64,000 nt of DNA from Chaenocephalus aceratus (Eukaryota > Chordata > Actinopteri > Perciformes > Channichthyidae): assembly GCA_023974075.1 (NCBI GenBank), contig CM043785.1, positions 23,811,169-23,875,168 on the forward strand, in the 5' to 3' direction. Below the pieces are notes generated by a model, which was not told the origin of the DNA, made no database searches, and worked only from the letters and a program-made list of their open reading frames with translations. Each line of letters begins with the position of its first letter. The first letter of the stretch is position 1. This document shows, one piece after another, positions 11,545 through 22,816 of the stretch. The translations under genes and the position numbers were made by a program.

Positions 11545-12530
11545 ACATCTGAAATTTCCAGATAGTTGGTAATGAGACTGGGCTTCTATAATGTCATAAA
11601 ATTCAGCAAGGCACATCACATCACAGACAGTCTAAGCCTTAACGATGCATGACTTTAGGGTAAATAACTCCATAATTAGGTTCATTACATTCATGAATGT
11701 TCATGCACCAAGTATAGCCCGAAACTAATGGGTACTAAGCCGTTATTTTTAATGGCTTAAAAGGCTACAACTGTCCAAAAAACACAACTTTAGACATTTG
11801 ACTTGTTCTTTTTAACACTGAGCACTTAAAACGTACTCCAACATTACAATTTCCAGAGCAATTACTCTCCCTGCCTAGCCTTTAATGCTAGAGAAAACAT
11901 TGGCACTGCAGTCCTCTCACAGAAAATGTTGCCAGCAATATTAATCATTTCCGCTGAGTTGAGATCCACTTAACCATCTGTACAATCTGCACGATTTAAT
12001 GTTCAGTATGTTCCACATTGGTACTGTACATTCAGTATGGCTGTATTAGTGAGTAATGTATCACAAAGGTGTTATTGTGTTTTAGTCTGCCCTATAAACC
12101 TCATATATCAAAGATTGTTCACATTATGTGACCTTTGTTTAATAAAAAAGGTATGTTCACACAGTAATAGACATTTTGAAAATATATTTTTTTAGAGACA
12201 GGTGTCAGATGTTTTAGTAAGTACATCAAGTTACTAATTTAGGCTGAGTTGTTTGAGTGCTGACATTCAAGTAAATAAAACCAAATGTAAAAGACATACT
12301 TTTTTTTCTATTATTTTCAGATCTTTAATAGTGTGTATTTTCAAAAGTTTCCAGAAAACATTAAAAAAGTTAGACAGTCAGACAAAACACTTTGGATATG
12401 GTAACAGAAGGACCTTAAAAAGAGACTAAGCTCAAGTAGGAAACCTTACTGATGATAGATGCTGCTTTAGAAAGATACAACAGCTGAAAAACAACAAACA
12501 TTGCTCTACAAGAACATCCAACAAACTCAC

Positions 12531-12726
12531 CTTGCTTACGGACATCCTCCACAGCAGAAATGAGCTCTTCCTTGAGGTCATGGCTGTCTTTGGCAATCTG
12601 CTCACCCTTTTCCAAAAAGTTCTGGGTAGCCTGCTCGACAGACACTGCCAGGACGTGGGCCTTCTTGGAGCGGCCCTTCTTCTTACTGGATGGCCCTTTG
12701 CTGCTGGTGTTAACCAGGGTAGTCAC
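12531..12726 (-). CDS. ctnna2: catenin alpha-2, coding exon 2 (residues 35-100)
   Basis: An exon of 196 nt (65 codons plus one base) from VTTLVNTSSKGPSS to AVEDVRKQ, ending with the first base of a glycine codon before GTGAGT; the acceptor is TCTCCCAG. It carries the lysine-rich run KKKGRSKKAHVL and VEQATQNFLEKGEQIA. In alpha-catenins this region is the start of the beta-catenin-binding helices. VEQATQNFLEKGEQ separates it from alpha-E-catenin (VEQATENFLEKGDK). Intron phase and length match the neighbouring exons exactly. The open frame runs on past the donor into intron 2, which should not be read as coding. Confidence 0.97.
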
Positions 12727-13808
12727 CTGGGAGAGAGGACAGGTCATTACAGATGGTTGAGTAACAATCACAATATATAAAACAAAATAAATAGTGAAAT
12801 ATTGCGGCTTTTTGCATTTTCAATGGGACAGTGTTATCCTGGCATTGGAGGTTATGGCACTTTGTAGAGATCAGTGACTGACAATTATAATAAAGAACAG
12901 AGTTAGGATTGAAGCTGTAAATTGAAAATGACACAAAAACAGTTATAGGTATATTTTTGAAATGCGTTTATGACATATTGCGTTTATTCTTATGTGAGAA
13001 AATCATAGTAAATGAATAAAGCAGCATTATTATTTAATATAATAATTTATTTTTGATGAATCGTATTTAAATCTCGATTTAAATGACCAACTGTACAAAA
13101 CGATGTCATGCTCCTGTTTTTTCGTTATCAGAAAAACTACTTGGGAATATATGTTTTCCTGTTGGTTTTGTGAATGCATAGGGAAACATCTTTGAAAACA
13201 ATTATTCATGACTTTATAACGAGTGCTTCCATGATTATAATGAGGCAATTCATTATGAATGCTACAGTGACAGAAATTACATTTCAATTACGAGCATTGC
13301 CTCATCTTAGACAGGACTGAATGGTAATATCCCTCTGCTTAAGTACAGTAGGAGTGCTGTAATGTACAGTCGTTTCATGAAGATGTCAGTCTCACCCCAC
13401 GAAAAACGTAACTGAAATTAGCCTCGGGCGACTCGTCCTTTGATCTCAGCTCTTTTGAATAGGCTACACTACACAGAATCAATAATATGATGTGTTACTG
13501 TATCCTGCCAAATGAGCCCTTGATCTAATTGCATTTGTACAGTAAGCATTAGCAGGGTTATGTTGTTTTGTAAAAAAATTTAATAAGATACTTGCCATTA
13601 AGAAAGCATCGAGAAGCTGTTAGGTATTGGACTATTCAACTATTGATTTTCTTTTACACAGCAGACAGTCAATCAAGTTAATAATGACATACAGGGACAT
13701 TATGTATAATGCAAACACCATATGTTGGTTCATGTTATTGATGATCTTAGGGTCACTTGAAAAAAGGCCCATTTTGGACAAGGAGTCATGAAAGTGCCAT
13801 TACCATCT

Positions 13809-14329
13809 CAGGGTGTATGCAGGAATCCTGAAGTCAAATGTAATACCTTTTAAGACCCTTTCCATACATGTTAAGACCTCATAGCCACTTTGAGTTCTAA
13901 CTGGTTACATTGGCGACGCACTTTACCACACATTTACTATATACAATATTGATTGTCTTTCCTCCTTATCTTCTAACCATTTGGACGCAAACGTGCATTT
14001 CCCCATAACGATGATGTTGTTTAACAACCGGCGTAAACGGACATTCGTGCGCTATCAAGCAGTGAGCATGCGATGTCCTGTTCAGATGACGTCAAATCCA
14101 ACGGGATGCCATAAATAAACTACACAGAATCACACTACACACCTACGCAATGATTACATTCAGGATAACTGTAGAATACAACCTCTTTGGACAATTTATA
14201 TACTTATTGAAAACAAGCTACAAAATGTAATACCTTGGAAAATGACGTTTAATACTTTTTAATAGCCTTAATTTTCGCTAAATTGATTTATCAACTTGTA
14301 ATACTTTGTAAGACCCCGCGGACACCCTG
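13809..14329. mobile_element. hAT-like MITE, about 520 bp
   Basis: Starts CAGGGTGTATGC and ends in the complement of CAGGGTGTCCGC, a short CAGGG-type terminal inverted repeat typical of hAT elements. Just inside both ends lie related sequences built on GTAATACTTT and AAGACCC. There is no coding capacity. The flanking 8-bp duplication is not recognisable, so the age or exact class is uncertain. Confidence 0.6.
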
Positions 14330-17300
14330 CATCAAAGCAAATGTATCACCTTCTCTGAAACAGAACATCTTACTTATAATAAACTCTCAGGAGGCCATGA
14401 AACCAATCACTGCTGCATGTCAATGATTCACAAAGGGGTGGAGATATTCCAATTATTGTATGCCGATACATCCTAGCTGAACACAATATGTCAGTCTAAG
14501 GCCACGGAGGAAGCACATGGACAGGATTGCTCCTTACACACTCACACAGATTTTGCTGTAGGAGTATCAGTCTGACAGTAGCCGCACTTACACAATGGGG
14601 TGATATGATTAGAATGTATCAGAGACTTCCAAGAAAGCCCCTAAAAGCAAAGTTATGTCCTGTCTAGGCTGTATTACTTAAGGGATTCTAGACTGGAATA
14701 AACACTTCAATGATGTATGTCCTCGCTCAGGATGGATCCAGGAATAGTAGGGCTGATAATAACACTGAGTTACCCAAGTATTTTTGCACTAAAACGTAGG
14801 CCCAATTCATCATTTACAACATTTTTGATTTGTTGGTTCTGTATTAAAAGCCACACTGACAACTAACTTTGATACATCTGTCTACCATCAGCTCGTCCGC
14901 TCAACTTCACCACACACAGCTGAACGAAAGCTCATTATGAAGTGTAATGGTGTGTTCATTTCAATCTAAGTTTGTTGAATCAATAGCTCATCATTATATT
15001 TACACATGAAAGCACACACAAACCTGTGCGCACAACCACCCGACACCTCACACACAGACACGCGATGTGCTGGGTGCCCACATGAAAGAGTGGCTTCATC
15101 ACCGCCGACAAAAACAGAAACAAACAAACTTCCTATTATTTCAACTTCTCACTCACAAACCGCATTGGGAAGTCTTGAGATTGTTTATCAGCAAGTGAAT
15201 CAACAGTAGATGTGTCCAAGTTCATTTGATAGCAGGTGCAGAAAGTGATTTTCACCTGTGCAGGTCCCCAATTATACACTATAATAGCCTGTTCTATACG
15301 TCTGATTGTAGCACCATCGTATTATAATCCTAAACCAAAAGGTTATAACATTACATAATATTACTTTACATGGGGGAACCCCAGATCAAGACAGCTGTTC
15401 AACAGTTAGGCCACTTATCAAAGTCACTATGCTAGTTTTTTAACAGCTTAATGATATGGTAATAGTTATTAGCACTGTTTTTAACACACATGGCTGAAAA
15501 AACATCTTAAGTTATCAACACAAAATTAAGTGCCTATACAAACTAACAAATCTCACCATGGGCTATTTCATCTCAACATGGTGTTTTATTTTAATAATAA
15601 GATATATTTTTTAACTCAGGGATAAAGTCATAGTGTAGTTTTCCATAGTGCTGAATAGCAGTGGCAGTGAAAGGGAACAAAGGCCCTTAACATTAAACAC
15701 AGTTTTTCACCGTACTAAAGTACGAAAGTAGATTATTTGTGTGCAGAATAGCTTAAATACAATGAGGAAATGGTCAATATAATGTTTACTCTTGTCTGGT
15801 TGGATGTGTAGTATGTTTTCATCAATGATCACGTTGTGTTTCTTGAAGTCTCATTGAGGTTCATTGTTTAGAAGTGGAGACTGGGATCTGACTTCATTGC
15901 AGTGTTAATGAAAACATAATTCAATGTGTTTGGGACTGTGCGTGGTGGCACTATAATCATGTGGAAATAGTGTTTGCAATGCACTCGGTCCTTTAAAAAA
16001 GGCATTATATATTTTTTAGCTGTTTTTCAATCAAGCAGAGCAATAATCGGACCTAATGACATCCATAAGTTGGCTGCTCATACCATTACACAGTAGATTC
16101 ACTGCCAACAGCTGGCAACTCACAGATGACAGATAAGTCCTTTCATCACTTCATGTAATTTCATACTATTTTCAATTGCTAAATATTAAAGTATCTTCAT
16201 CCATTATAGTTTTTCACCAGATTCCAGAGATTATTTAATATGTGACTATTTTGAATTATATTATAATTTCAAAACAAAAAAGGGATAAAATGTATGCTTT
16301 TTAGAACTTAAAAAAGGAAAAACAGACACATCTTTATTGCCATGTTGTATTGCCTACAGTTAGGTTAGTTATCATTGTTGATAATCTGAAAGAACATTGT
16401 TTTTGTTCGAGCAACCTACTGTAAAAGGGACATATATTTTGCTCAAAACAAGCTGTTATATAACTTTTGCATATGTTTTATATCCTACATTTGGGTTGTT
16501 TTTGTGAGTTGATGTTGTCAATTTGGAAAGGCAAGTTTTTTATACGATTAATCGTATAAATAATCGACAGATTAATCGATTATCAGAATAGTTGTTAGTT
16601 GCAGCCCTAGTTCATTATATTCCTTAAGGAACTCACATTTCTCTTGGTGTAGTGGTTTTGCAGATATACAGTAATTACTTTTAATAATGTCACAGAAGTA
16701 AGAGGAATTGTTGAAAATAATAAAGAAACTGTGTATACTCTATATGTTGCAGTGTCTACTTTCTTCAGATATGTTTGCTGGAAGATAATACGCCAAGAGT
16801 ATGCTTTAGATGTATCTCTTATCCTGGCTGAACCCGACCTTTATGTCTAAGTCATGCCTTGAGCAGCTCTTCAATATAACAGAGGATCAGAATACCGAGT
16901 GATGGGTATGACTCTGCATGATTCATCTGCACTTCAAATGCTCATTTATTCATTAACACAGAGCTGTGGAATACACAAAGAGAAGGTTACTGCATGTGTC
17001 AGGCAGCCTTCTGAAGGGAATGGCTCAGTAAAGTCAAGGAAGTTGGCACGCTGTTCTGCAACAGTGACTTACAAAAAAAAAAAGTATATTTAATTATGCC
17101 CGCAATAACCTCACATCATGCACTGAGGCTGATTTCATGTATCTACCTATACCGATCAAACTGTGCTATTTCTATTATATGTTGCTGGGTCTGCATGCAG
17201 AGTCGTAGCTGCATGCTGTCAACAAGACAGAGGAAACAGCTGCAAACGTATCAAAACATGTGCATTATAGGCCTTTGTCAGAGCAGACAGCTTGGGTTTG

Positions 17301-17358
17301 CAGGAAATGCATGAGTCCCTAATAAAATTAACAATGGCTCTGTTCTGTTTAAGTGTCC
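14330..17358. other. intron 1 stretch, little recognised
   Basis: AT-rich sequence. A short relic at 16540-16612 with repeated ATTAATCGAT-type words and the end GTTGCAGCCCTA resembles the terminus of a common fish hAT MITE. Otherwise nothing supports a gene. Confidence 0.5.
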
Positions 17359-18263
17359 CAATAAGCCAGGGGTAGGCAAGTAAGTTTGGCCGTGGGCCAA
17401 TTTTTTGCTGAGCCGCAAAATGGCAGGCCAGAATATAATCAAAGCCTAATTCAAGGAATTGATTTTGGTAAGAGGGCGCAGCGCCCCTGTTCCCCGGTTC
17501 AGAAAAAAATTCTGATATCGCTGATGACCCTCCCCATCAACACTCTGATGCGCAGTCAGATCCGCTGATTGGTTCACTGATGATATAGGAGCCCAATCCA
17601 GAGCCTCTGGCTAGACCCGCCCAAAGGGAGGCTCGTCCTCTCGAGCCCCATTTCAGTCCCAAAGCCAGGGCTATTATCTGTATTTTAACAGACTTATCTT
17701 TTAAATTGAGGTGTATTTATTGTTCTCTTCAAAGTTTATTTTTCTCTGAAATTTTAGGGAGGATGGTCCTCCCTTTCCTCAATGGACGAGCCTCCACTGA
17801 GTAAAGTAGAGTTATTAACTACTGTAGGTAGCAGTGTTATTTAACATTTTATTCTGATAAGTATTGTCAAGTTCTCTGGGTTTTTGGCATTTATTTGAGT
17901 GTTTGCACATTTGAGAGGCTTGAGGGGCAACAGAGGACGCATGGACAACTGGAATCCTTTTTCCTTTTCTTTATTTAAACTTTTCAAGGACACATTAGGA
18001 TTCTTTCAGGTTGAAAACCTTTAAAAAAAAAAACAAAGGACAAAATAAATCAATTACAGCATTTTTCTTTGCAATTTAATATATTATAACCTAAATTAAT
18101 CAGTAACCAAGTATTTTACTCAAACTCAATGTATTTAATAGTTAAATAAGTACTTTACTTGACCTGGTTCCCCCCAATTTGCCATATGTGACCCGCTCTA
18201 TCGGAATCAGTCGAAAGTCGCAACGGCTCATTTCAAAATAAACGTGGATTTGCGTAAAAAACT

Positions 18264-18457
18264 AGTTCTCATTCATAACACTCCGTTCGATGTCTCACTA
18301 TGGGATGCGCCTCATCGCGGAGCAAACAGAAGCATCAATCTCATTACGCCAATCCTGATTGGCTGGTGATCTTGACGTCAGCGTCAGGGGAAATCACCCC
18401 CTATAAGTAGCTTGCACCACGACGCATGCGTCATTCAAACACCTCTTCTCGCTTCAG
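18264..18457 (+). repeat. DIRS left inverted terminal repeat
   Basis: From GATGTCTCACTATGGG (18288) inward to CTCTTCTCGCTTCA this is the inverse of about 22247-22417. The outermost 24 bases (AGTTCTCATTCATAACACTC...) are not shared with the right end but are complementary to the internal region at 22119-22159. A TATAAG at about 18401 could be part of the element's promoter. Confidence 0.85.
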
Positions 18458-18880
18458 AGCACATCTCTATAGTAGCCGGACAAGCTTAACGGTCCACAGA
18501 CTGAACCCAAATATAACCATTTCGGTTGACGGGCGCTCGCCGGCTACTCCTTCTGCTTTGCAGGAAGACGGTAATACTAACGCCAGTTAGTATTGAAATC
18601 GACCTCACCCTTCTCTTCCCCGGAAAGTAAGGTAGGTCTGACACCTGTTGCTAGCTAGCTTCCCCTTACTACCGTCACCACGGTAGCGAGGACGCTTTTC
18701 TTTTTCTTTCTCACGGAGGAGAAAAGGATTAGAAGTATATTGACACACCAGTCAATATTCTTTGAGAACAAAGGACCCACACCTTCCCTTTTCTCCGGAT
18801 TAAGGACGGGTTGGTAACACTTTTCTCTCAACGACGTACCTGTTACGAGCGGGTCCTCTCCACGCCAAGAGGCGAACAAG

Positions 18881-19501
18881 ATGGACGCCTTGTTGGAACA
18901 GGACTCCCTCATGTCCGCTGATTCGCCGTTTGGCAATCAAGACACGGGGGCGTCCACCGCAGAGACTGAGCCCCTCACTGTGTCGGTCTGGGGCTCACTA
19001 ACAGCGGCAGCTGCGGAACCGGGATCCCACGCAGTGTCAGGCCGGGACCCGGTGGCGGCAAGAGACGCGGGAACGGAGCCCCACGCCCCACCAGACGAGA
19101 CCTCACCATGGTCTCGCCCGCGGAGGCTCGGCCTGCTCCGCATACTGCCGATGGAACTGCTGGTGGCAGCCCACCTCCTACCAAGGATGGGCCCGTCACC
19201 AAGCAGGAACCCCACGCTGCCAGCGAAGGTAGACCGTTTCCAGTCGACCATGACTGAACGGTCCTACAGAGCCGCAGCGTTGTCCGCCAGGGCTTTGAAC
19301 GTTTCCTCACTGCTAACCGCATACCAAGCGGAGCTCTGTGAGGATATATGGCCGTCACGCGCATGCGCAGTGCCGGCTGGGGTCGTGAAGGCACCACCGT
19401 CACGCGCATGCGCAGTGCAGGCTGGAGCCGTAAGGGCGCTGTGTCGGTGGGGATTGTCGAAATGGGGCACCACAGTGCTCAGACACTGGAGGGCCCCATA
19501 A
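18881..19501 (+). pseudogene. DIRS gag-like frame, degraded
   Basis: A frame starting MDALLEQDSLMSADSPFG about 620 bp inside the left end, the position of the DIRS first reading frame, presumed to encode the particle protein. The block LSARALNVSSLLTAYQAELC is the part I recognise from fish DIRS gag proteins. After it the sequence enters an imperfect tandem duplication (SRACAVPAGVVKAPPSRACA) and leaves the expected frame, and the usual C-terminal part is missing. The start codon choice follows the position and composition only. The product would not be functional. Confidence 0.6.
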
Positions 19502-19574
19502 CACAACAAATAGAGACTCAGAGGGGAAGAGACGTGACATCTCAGCTGGCTCGAAGGAGCATACAGCGGGAGAT

Positions 19575-21384
19575 GCTCACGACATCTGCTTGGGTTTCTC
19601 AAGACAGTTACACGGAGCTACAGACTCCAAGTCACCGTCACCCCCCCTCGCTTCTCGGGCATTCTGCATTCGCAGGCCCGAGGAGAGTCAGCCCATATTC
19701 TGGAGAGAGAGATTCTCTCACTCCTAGAAAATAGGGCTATATCTATTGTACCCGCCGAGCAGAGTCAGGGCGGCTTTTATTCCAAGTACTTCCTCGTTCC
19801 CAAACGGGGAGGGAACGGAATTCGGCCAATACTTGATTTGAGGGCTCTGAACAAATATCTAAAAAGATATAAGTTCAGAATGCTCACTCACACATCTCTG
19901 CTGCGGCTCGTGCGACAAGACGACTGGTTTACATCAGTCGACCTGAAAGATGCGTATTTTCACATCCCAGTATATTATCCACACAGGAAATATCTGAGAT
20001 TCGCATTTCAGGGGATCTGTTATGAATACAGAGTACTCCCCTTGGTCTGTCTCTCAGTCCAAGGGTGTTTGTACGATGTACGGAATCCGTGATAGCCCCG
20101 TTAAGACAACAGGGTATTCGCCTGGCAACCTACCTGGACGACTGGCTGCTTCTCGCACAGTCGGAGCACGAGGCTATTACGCAGACAAATGTCCTCGTAA
20201 AGCACCTGCTCAACCTGGGTTTCATAATAAACACAGAGAAGAGCATGTTGTGCCGCGCGCAGACTATACTCTTCCTGGGTTTACGCCTGAACTCGGTGCC
20301 CTTTACAGCTCGCTTGTCAGCGGAAAGAGTGAAAGCTTTCAGAGCTTGTCTCGCTCTTTTCCAGCTGCGCAAACATGTTCTCTTCAGATCATGCCTGCGG
20401 TTAATGGGGCTCATGGCGTCAGCCATCCTGGTCGTACGACTAGGACGCTTACACATGAGGGAGTTTCAGCGCCATGGCGCGCGGAGAGTAATGGTTACTG
20501 TGAAATGCGTAACGGCACTGCGCCACTGGCTGCACCCGACTTTTCTAGTACGGGGCGCGCCTATGGGTGCTGTCCTTTCACGGAAGGTGGTCACCACAGA
20601 CGCATGTCTGACAGGTTGGGGAGGTATTTATGAAGGCCGTCCGGTGAGGGGTCTCTGGAGCAGAGACCTCCAGCGGGCGCACATAAATTACCTAGAGCTT
20701 TTAGCGGTGTTCCTCACCCTAAAACGCTTTCTGCCTTTTCTCAGAGGACACCATATCCTCGTGAGGACAGACAATACGACTACAATATTGTATATAAACC
20801 GCCAAGGGGGTTTGCGTTCTCTCCAGTTACACATGCTGGCACGCAAACTGATCTTATGGAGCAGCGGACGTCTCCTCTCTCTGAGAGCGACGCACGTACC
20901 GGGTGTGTTGAACCTCGGGGCTGACCTACTGTCCAGAGGTGCACCACTTTATGCAGACTGGACTCTACATCCAAGGATTGTGAGCCAGCTGTGGGTGCGT
21001 TATGGCAGAGCCACGGTGGACCTGTTCGCATCAAAAGAAAATGCTCAATGTCAGCTGTTCTTTTCAATGCGCGACTTAAACGCACCGTTAGGCGTGGACG
21101 CACTCGCACACGTTTGGCCTTCGGGCCTGTACACGTTCCCACCCCTGGCTCTGATTCCCCAAACTCTGGCCAGAGTGAGGGAACAACGCCACACACTTAT
21201 CCTGATAGCTCCGCAATGGCCCGCTATGTACTGGCTGGCGGAGATTTATCAGCTGCTGTGCGGGCAGCCATGGCAGCTCCCGCTACGCAGAGACATACTG
21301 TCCCAGGCGGGGGGGGCAATCTTTCACCCACACCCAGAGCGCTTGGTCTTATGGGCCTGGCCCGTGAGTGGTACAACCTGAATA
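19575..21384 (+). pseudogene. DIRS reverse transcriptase-RNase H-methyltransferase, frameshifted
   Basis: The RT begins near 19575, with FYSKYFLVPKRGG, the motif A aspartate in VDLKDAYFHI and motif C in ATYLDDWLLLA. A one-base frameshift near 20045-20065 separates motif A from motif C, so the protein is read in two frames (up to 20092, and 20065-21381). RNase H follows with its four acidic positions intact in TDACLTGWGG, NYLELLAV, VRTDNTT and NLGADLLSR. After it, VDLFASKENAQC and YTFPPL resemble the N6-adenine methyltransferase-like domain that DIRS1-group elements carry between RNase H and recombinase, with the catalytic NPP-type motif degenerate. In the living element this polyprotein copies the RNA into circular DNA. 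Confidence 0.88.
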
Positions 21385-21454
21385 CAGTGAGACTCCCTCA
21401 TAGGGTGATAAACACTATTCAGAGTGCGAGAGATTCCTACACCAGGTCTCTCTA

Positions 21455-22117
21455 ATATAGTGCTGTTACTGGTCCTGGCTTCCGCCAGGCGAGCCAGTAA
21501 TGTTTTCATGCACTATCTGTACATATTTTTTCACACACTCGGTTCACCCCAGGGCAAACGAGAGTGTTGTTGAAGCCCAACCCTGTCCTTATACCAAGGT
21601 GGTTGGGTCATGTACCCCAATTGAGGCATTTCCTCCGCCGCTGGGTCCCTCCGGGGAACAGCAGCCGGTTTTGCTGTGTCCAGTTCGTGCTTACGCACCT
21701 GTATGGACAGATCAGGGGTGCTTGTCATAATGACCAACTCCTGGTGTCCCGGGCTAACCCTTATAAGGGCAAGCCTGTTACTAAGCAACGGCTCTCCCAC
21801 TGTTTTGTGGAAGCAATTGCTTTGGGGCACATACGAGTCAGAGTTCGCAGGCACCCTCGGGTTCGCGAGCTCTTTCGACTCAGGGTCTGGCTGCATCCTG
21901 GGCTCTGTCCAGGATGTTTCCCATCCAGGACATTGGTGCAGCGGCGAGCTGGTCCTCGCCGCTCACTTTTGTCCGCCTCTTAACAGGCTGGGCGTTCTGC
22001 TCCCAGTGTGACTCAAGCAGTGCTGGGCACCTGGTTGAGTCAGAGCTCTACCTGTTAAGTTCTGGTTGGTTTGGTGATTTTCGAGATAAGCTCGTCTGGC
22101 AATACGGGAGCTACAAT
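21455..22117 (+). pseudogene. DIRS tyrosine recombinase, internally deleted
   Basis: Fragments in shifting frames match the C-terminal half of a DIRS tyrosine recombinase: the block RANPYKGKPVTKQRLSH, then a QDIGAAASWSSPLTFVR-like segment carrying the late catalytic region. The N-terminal and middle part present in the second copy (53626-54007) is absent: the sequence jumps from the end of the RT-RNase H region to the segment just before SPQGKRE-like residues. At least two further frameshifts occur. In an intact element the recombinase integrates the circular DNA. Confidence 0.75.
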
Positions 22118-22118
22118 A

Positions 22119-22214
22119 TCCCATAGTGAGACATCGAACGGAGTGTTATGAATGAGAACTATAGGTTACTTACGTAACCCCAGGTGTCAGAGTAACATGA
22201 AGTGAGATGTCTCA
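22119..22214 (+). repeat. DIRS internal complementary region
   Basis: 22119-22159 is the complement of the element's extreme left end (18264-18303), and 22159-22214 is the complement of its extreme right end (about 22395-22460), joined head to head. This is the arrangement known from DIRS1, where the region serves as template to complete both ends when a circle forms. Confidence 0.8.
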
Positions 22215-22246
22215 CAAGACGGCCCTCCTTGCTATGGTGAAGCGAG

Positions 22247-22460
22247 AAGAGGTGCTTATTTTGAATGACGCATGCGTCGTGGCGCAGGCTACTTATAGGG
22301 GGTGATTTCCCCTGACGTTGACGTCAAAGATCACCAGCCAATCAGGATTTGCGTAATGAGATTGATGCTTCCGTTTGCTCCGCGATGAGGCGCATCCCCA
22401 TAGTGAGACATCTCACTTCATGTTACTCTCAAAACTGGGGTTACGTAAGTAACCTATAGT
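22247..22460 (-). repeat. DIRS right inverted terminal repeat
   Basis: Inverse of the left repeat from about 22247 to 22417, then a terminal segment ending GGGGTTACGTAAGTAACCTA. That terminal segment pairs with 22159-22190, so the last 300 bp of the element can fold back on themselves. The same unit bounds the second DIRS copy (52781-53070). Confidence 0.82.
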
Positions 22461-22816
22461 TTCTCAAGCAGCTCGCTAAACATTGGGCGGGGCTTCAGGT
22501 GATTATGCAGAGCTGCATGTCTCCGTCAGACTCAGCAGCTGATCTGATCTCTCTCTCTCTCGAGTCCGGTTATACTTCACTCGCGTTTATGTCCATATCG
22601 ATCAGATCCAGCTCTCCTGATCGGCCTTTATAGAGAGCACCGATCAAACTATTAAGAGTGAATATCGGCCGATAATGACCGGCGGCCGATCAATCAGCGG
22701 CTTTTATGTTGTAAATAAAATAAAAATAAATAGATCTCAAAATAATATTTTATTAGTGATTCTCAAAATTACGGGCCAAATATTATTGCCGCCTGTTGCC
22801 GACCCATGCAATAAGC

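Larger units (their letters stand above)
8468..12530 (-). other. ctnna2 intron 2
   Basis: A 4.06-kb intron containing a fold-back element (9433-10695) and a LINE with a nested SINE (10745-11544). The remaining stretches 8468-9432 and 11545-12530 show nothing I can name. Confidence 0.7.
18264..22460 (+). mobile_element. DIRS-type tyrosine-recombinase retrotransposon, full-length but dead
   Basis: About 4.2 kb with inverted terminal repeats, an internal complementary region, and remnants in order of gag, reverse transcriptase, RNase H, methyltransferase-like domain and tyrosine recombinase. This order and the YLDD motif are diagnostic of the DIRS1 group, which integrates by recombinase and makes no target duplication; none is seen. 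GTT occurs at both junctions. Frameshifts in gag and RT and an internal deletion in the recombinase make it non-functional. A second copy lies at 52781-54016 on the other strand. Confidence 0.92.
17367..22808. mobile_element. non-autonomous hAT element split by a DIRS insertion
   Basis: The left end CAGGGGTAGGCAA and the right end (complement CATGGGTCGGCAA) form a hAT-type terminal inverted repeat, with TTGGCC words just inside both ends. The element is flanked by a perfect 8-bp duplication, CAATAAGC, at 17359-17366 and 22809-22816, the hallmark of hAT insertion. The hAT body is 17367-18263 plus 22461-22808, about 1.25 kb, without a transposase frame. The remaining 4.2 kb is the DIRS element. 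A short internal fold-back (GGAGGCTCGTCC near 17629 against GGACGAGCCTCC near 17784) suggests a further old insertion. Confidence 0.85.

Noticed and set aside
12415..12530. Extension of the exon 2 reading frame past 12531
   Set aside because: The sequence beyond the GTGAGT donor does not match the family; the next family residues are found in exon 3.
18655..19602. Minus-strand frames antisense to the DIRS gag region
   Set aside because: GC-rich shadow frames of the gag and 5' region with no family motif.
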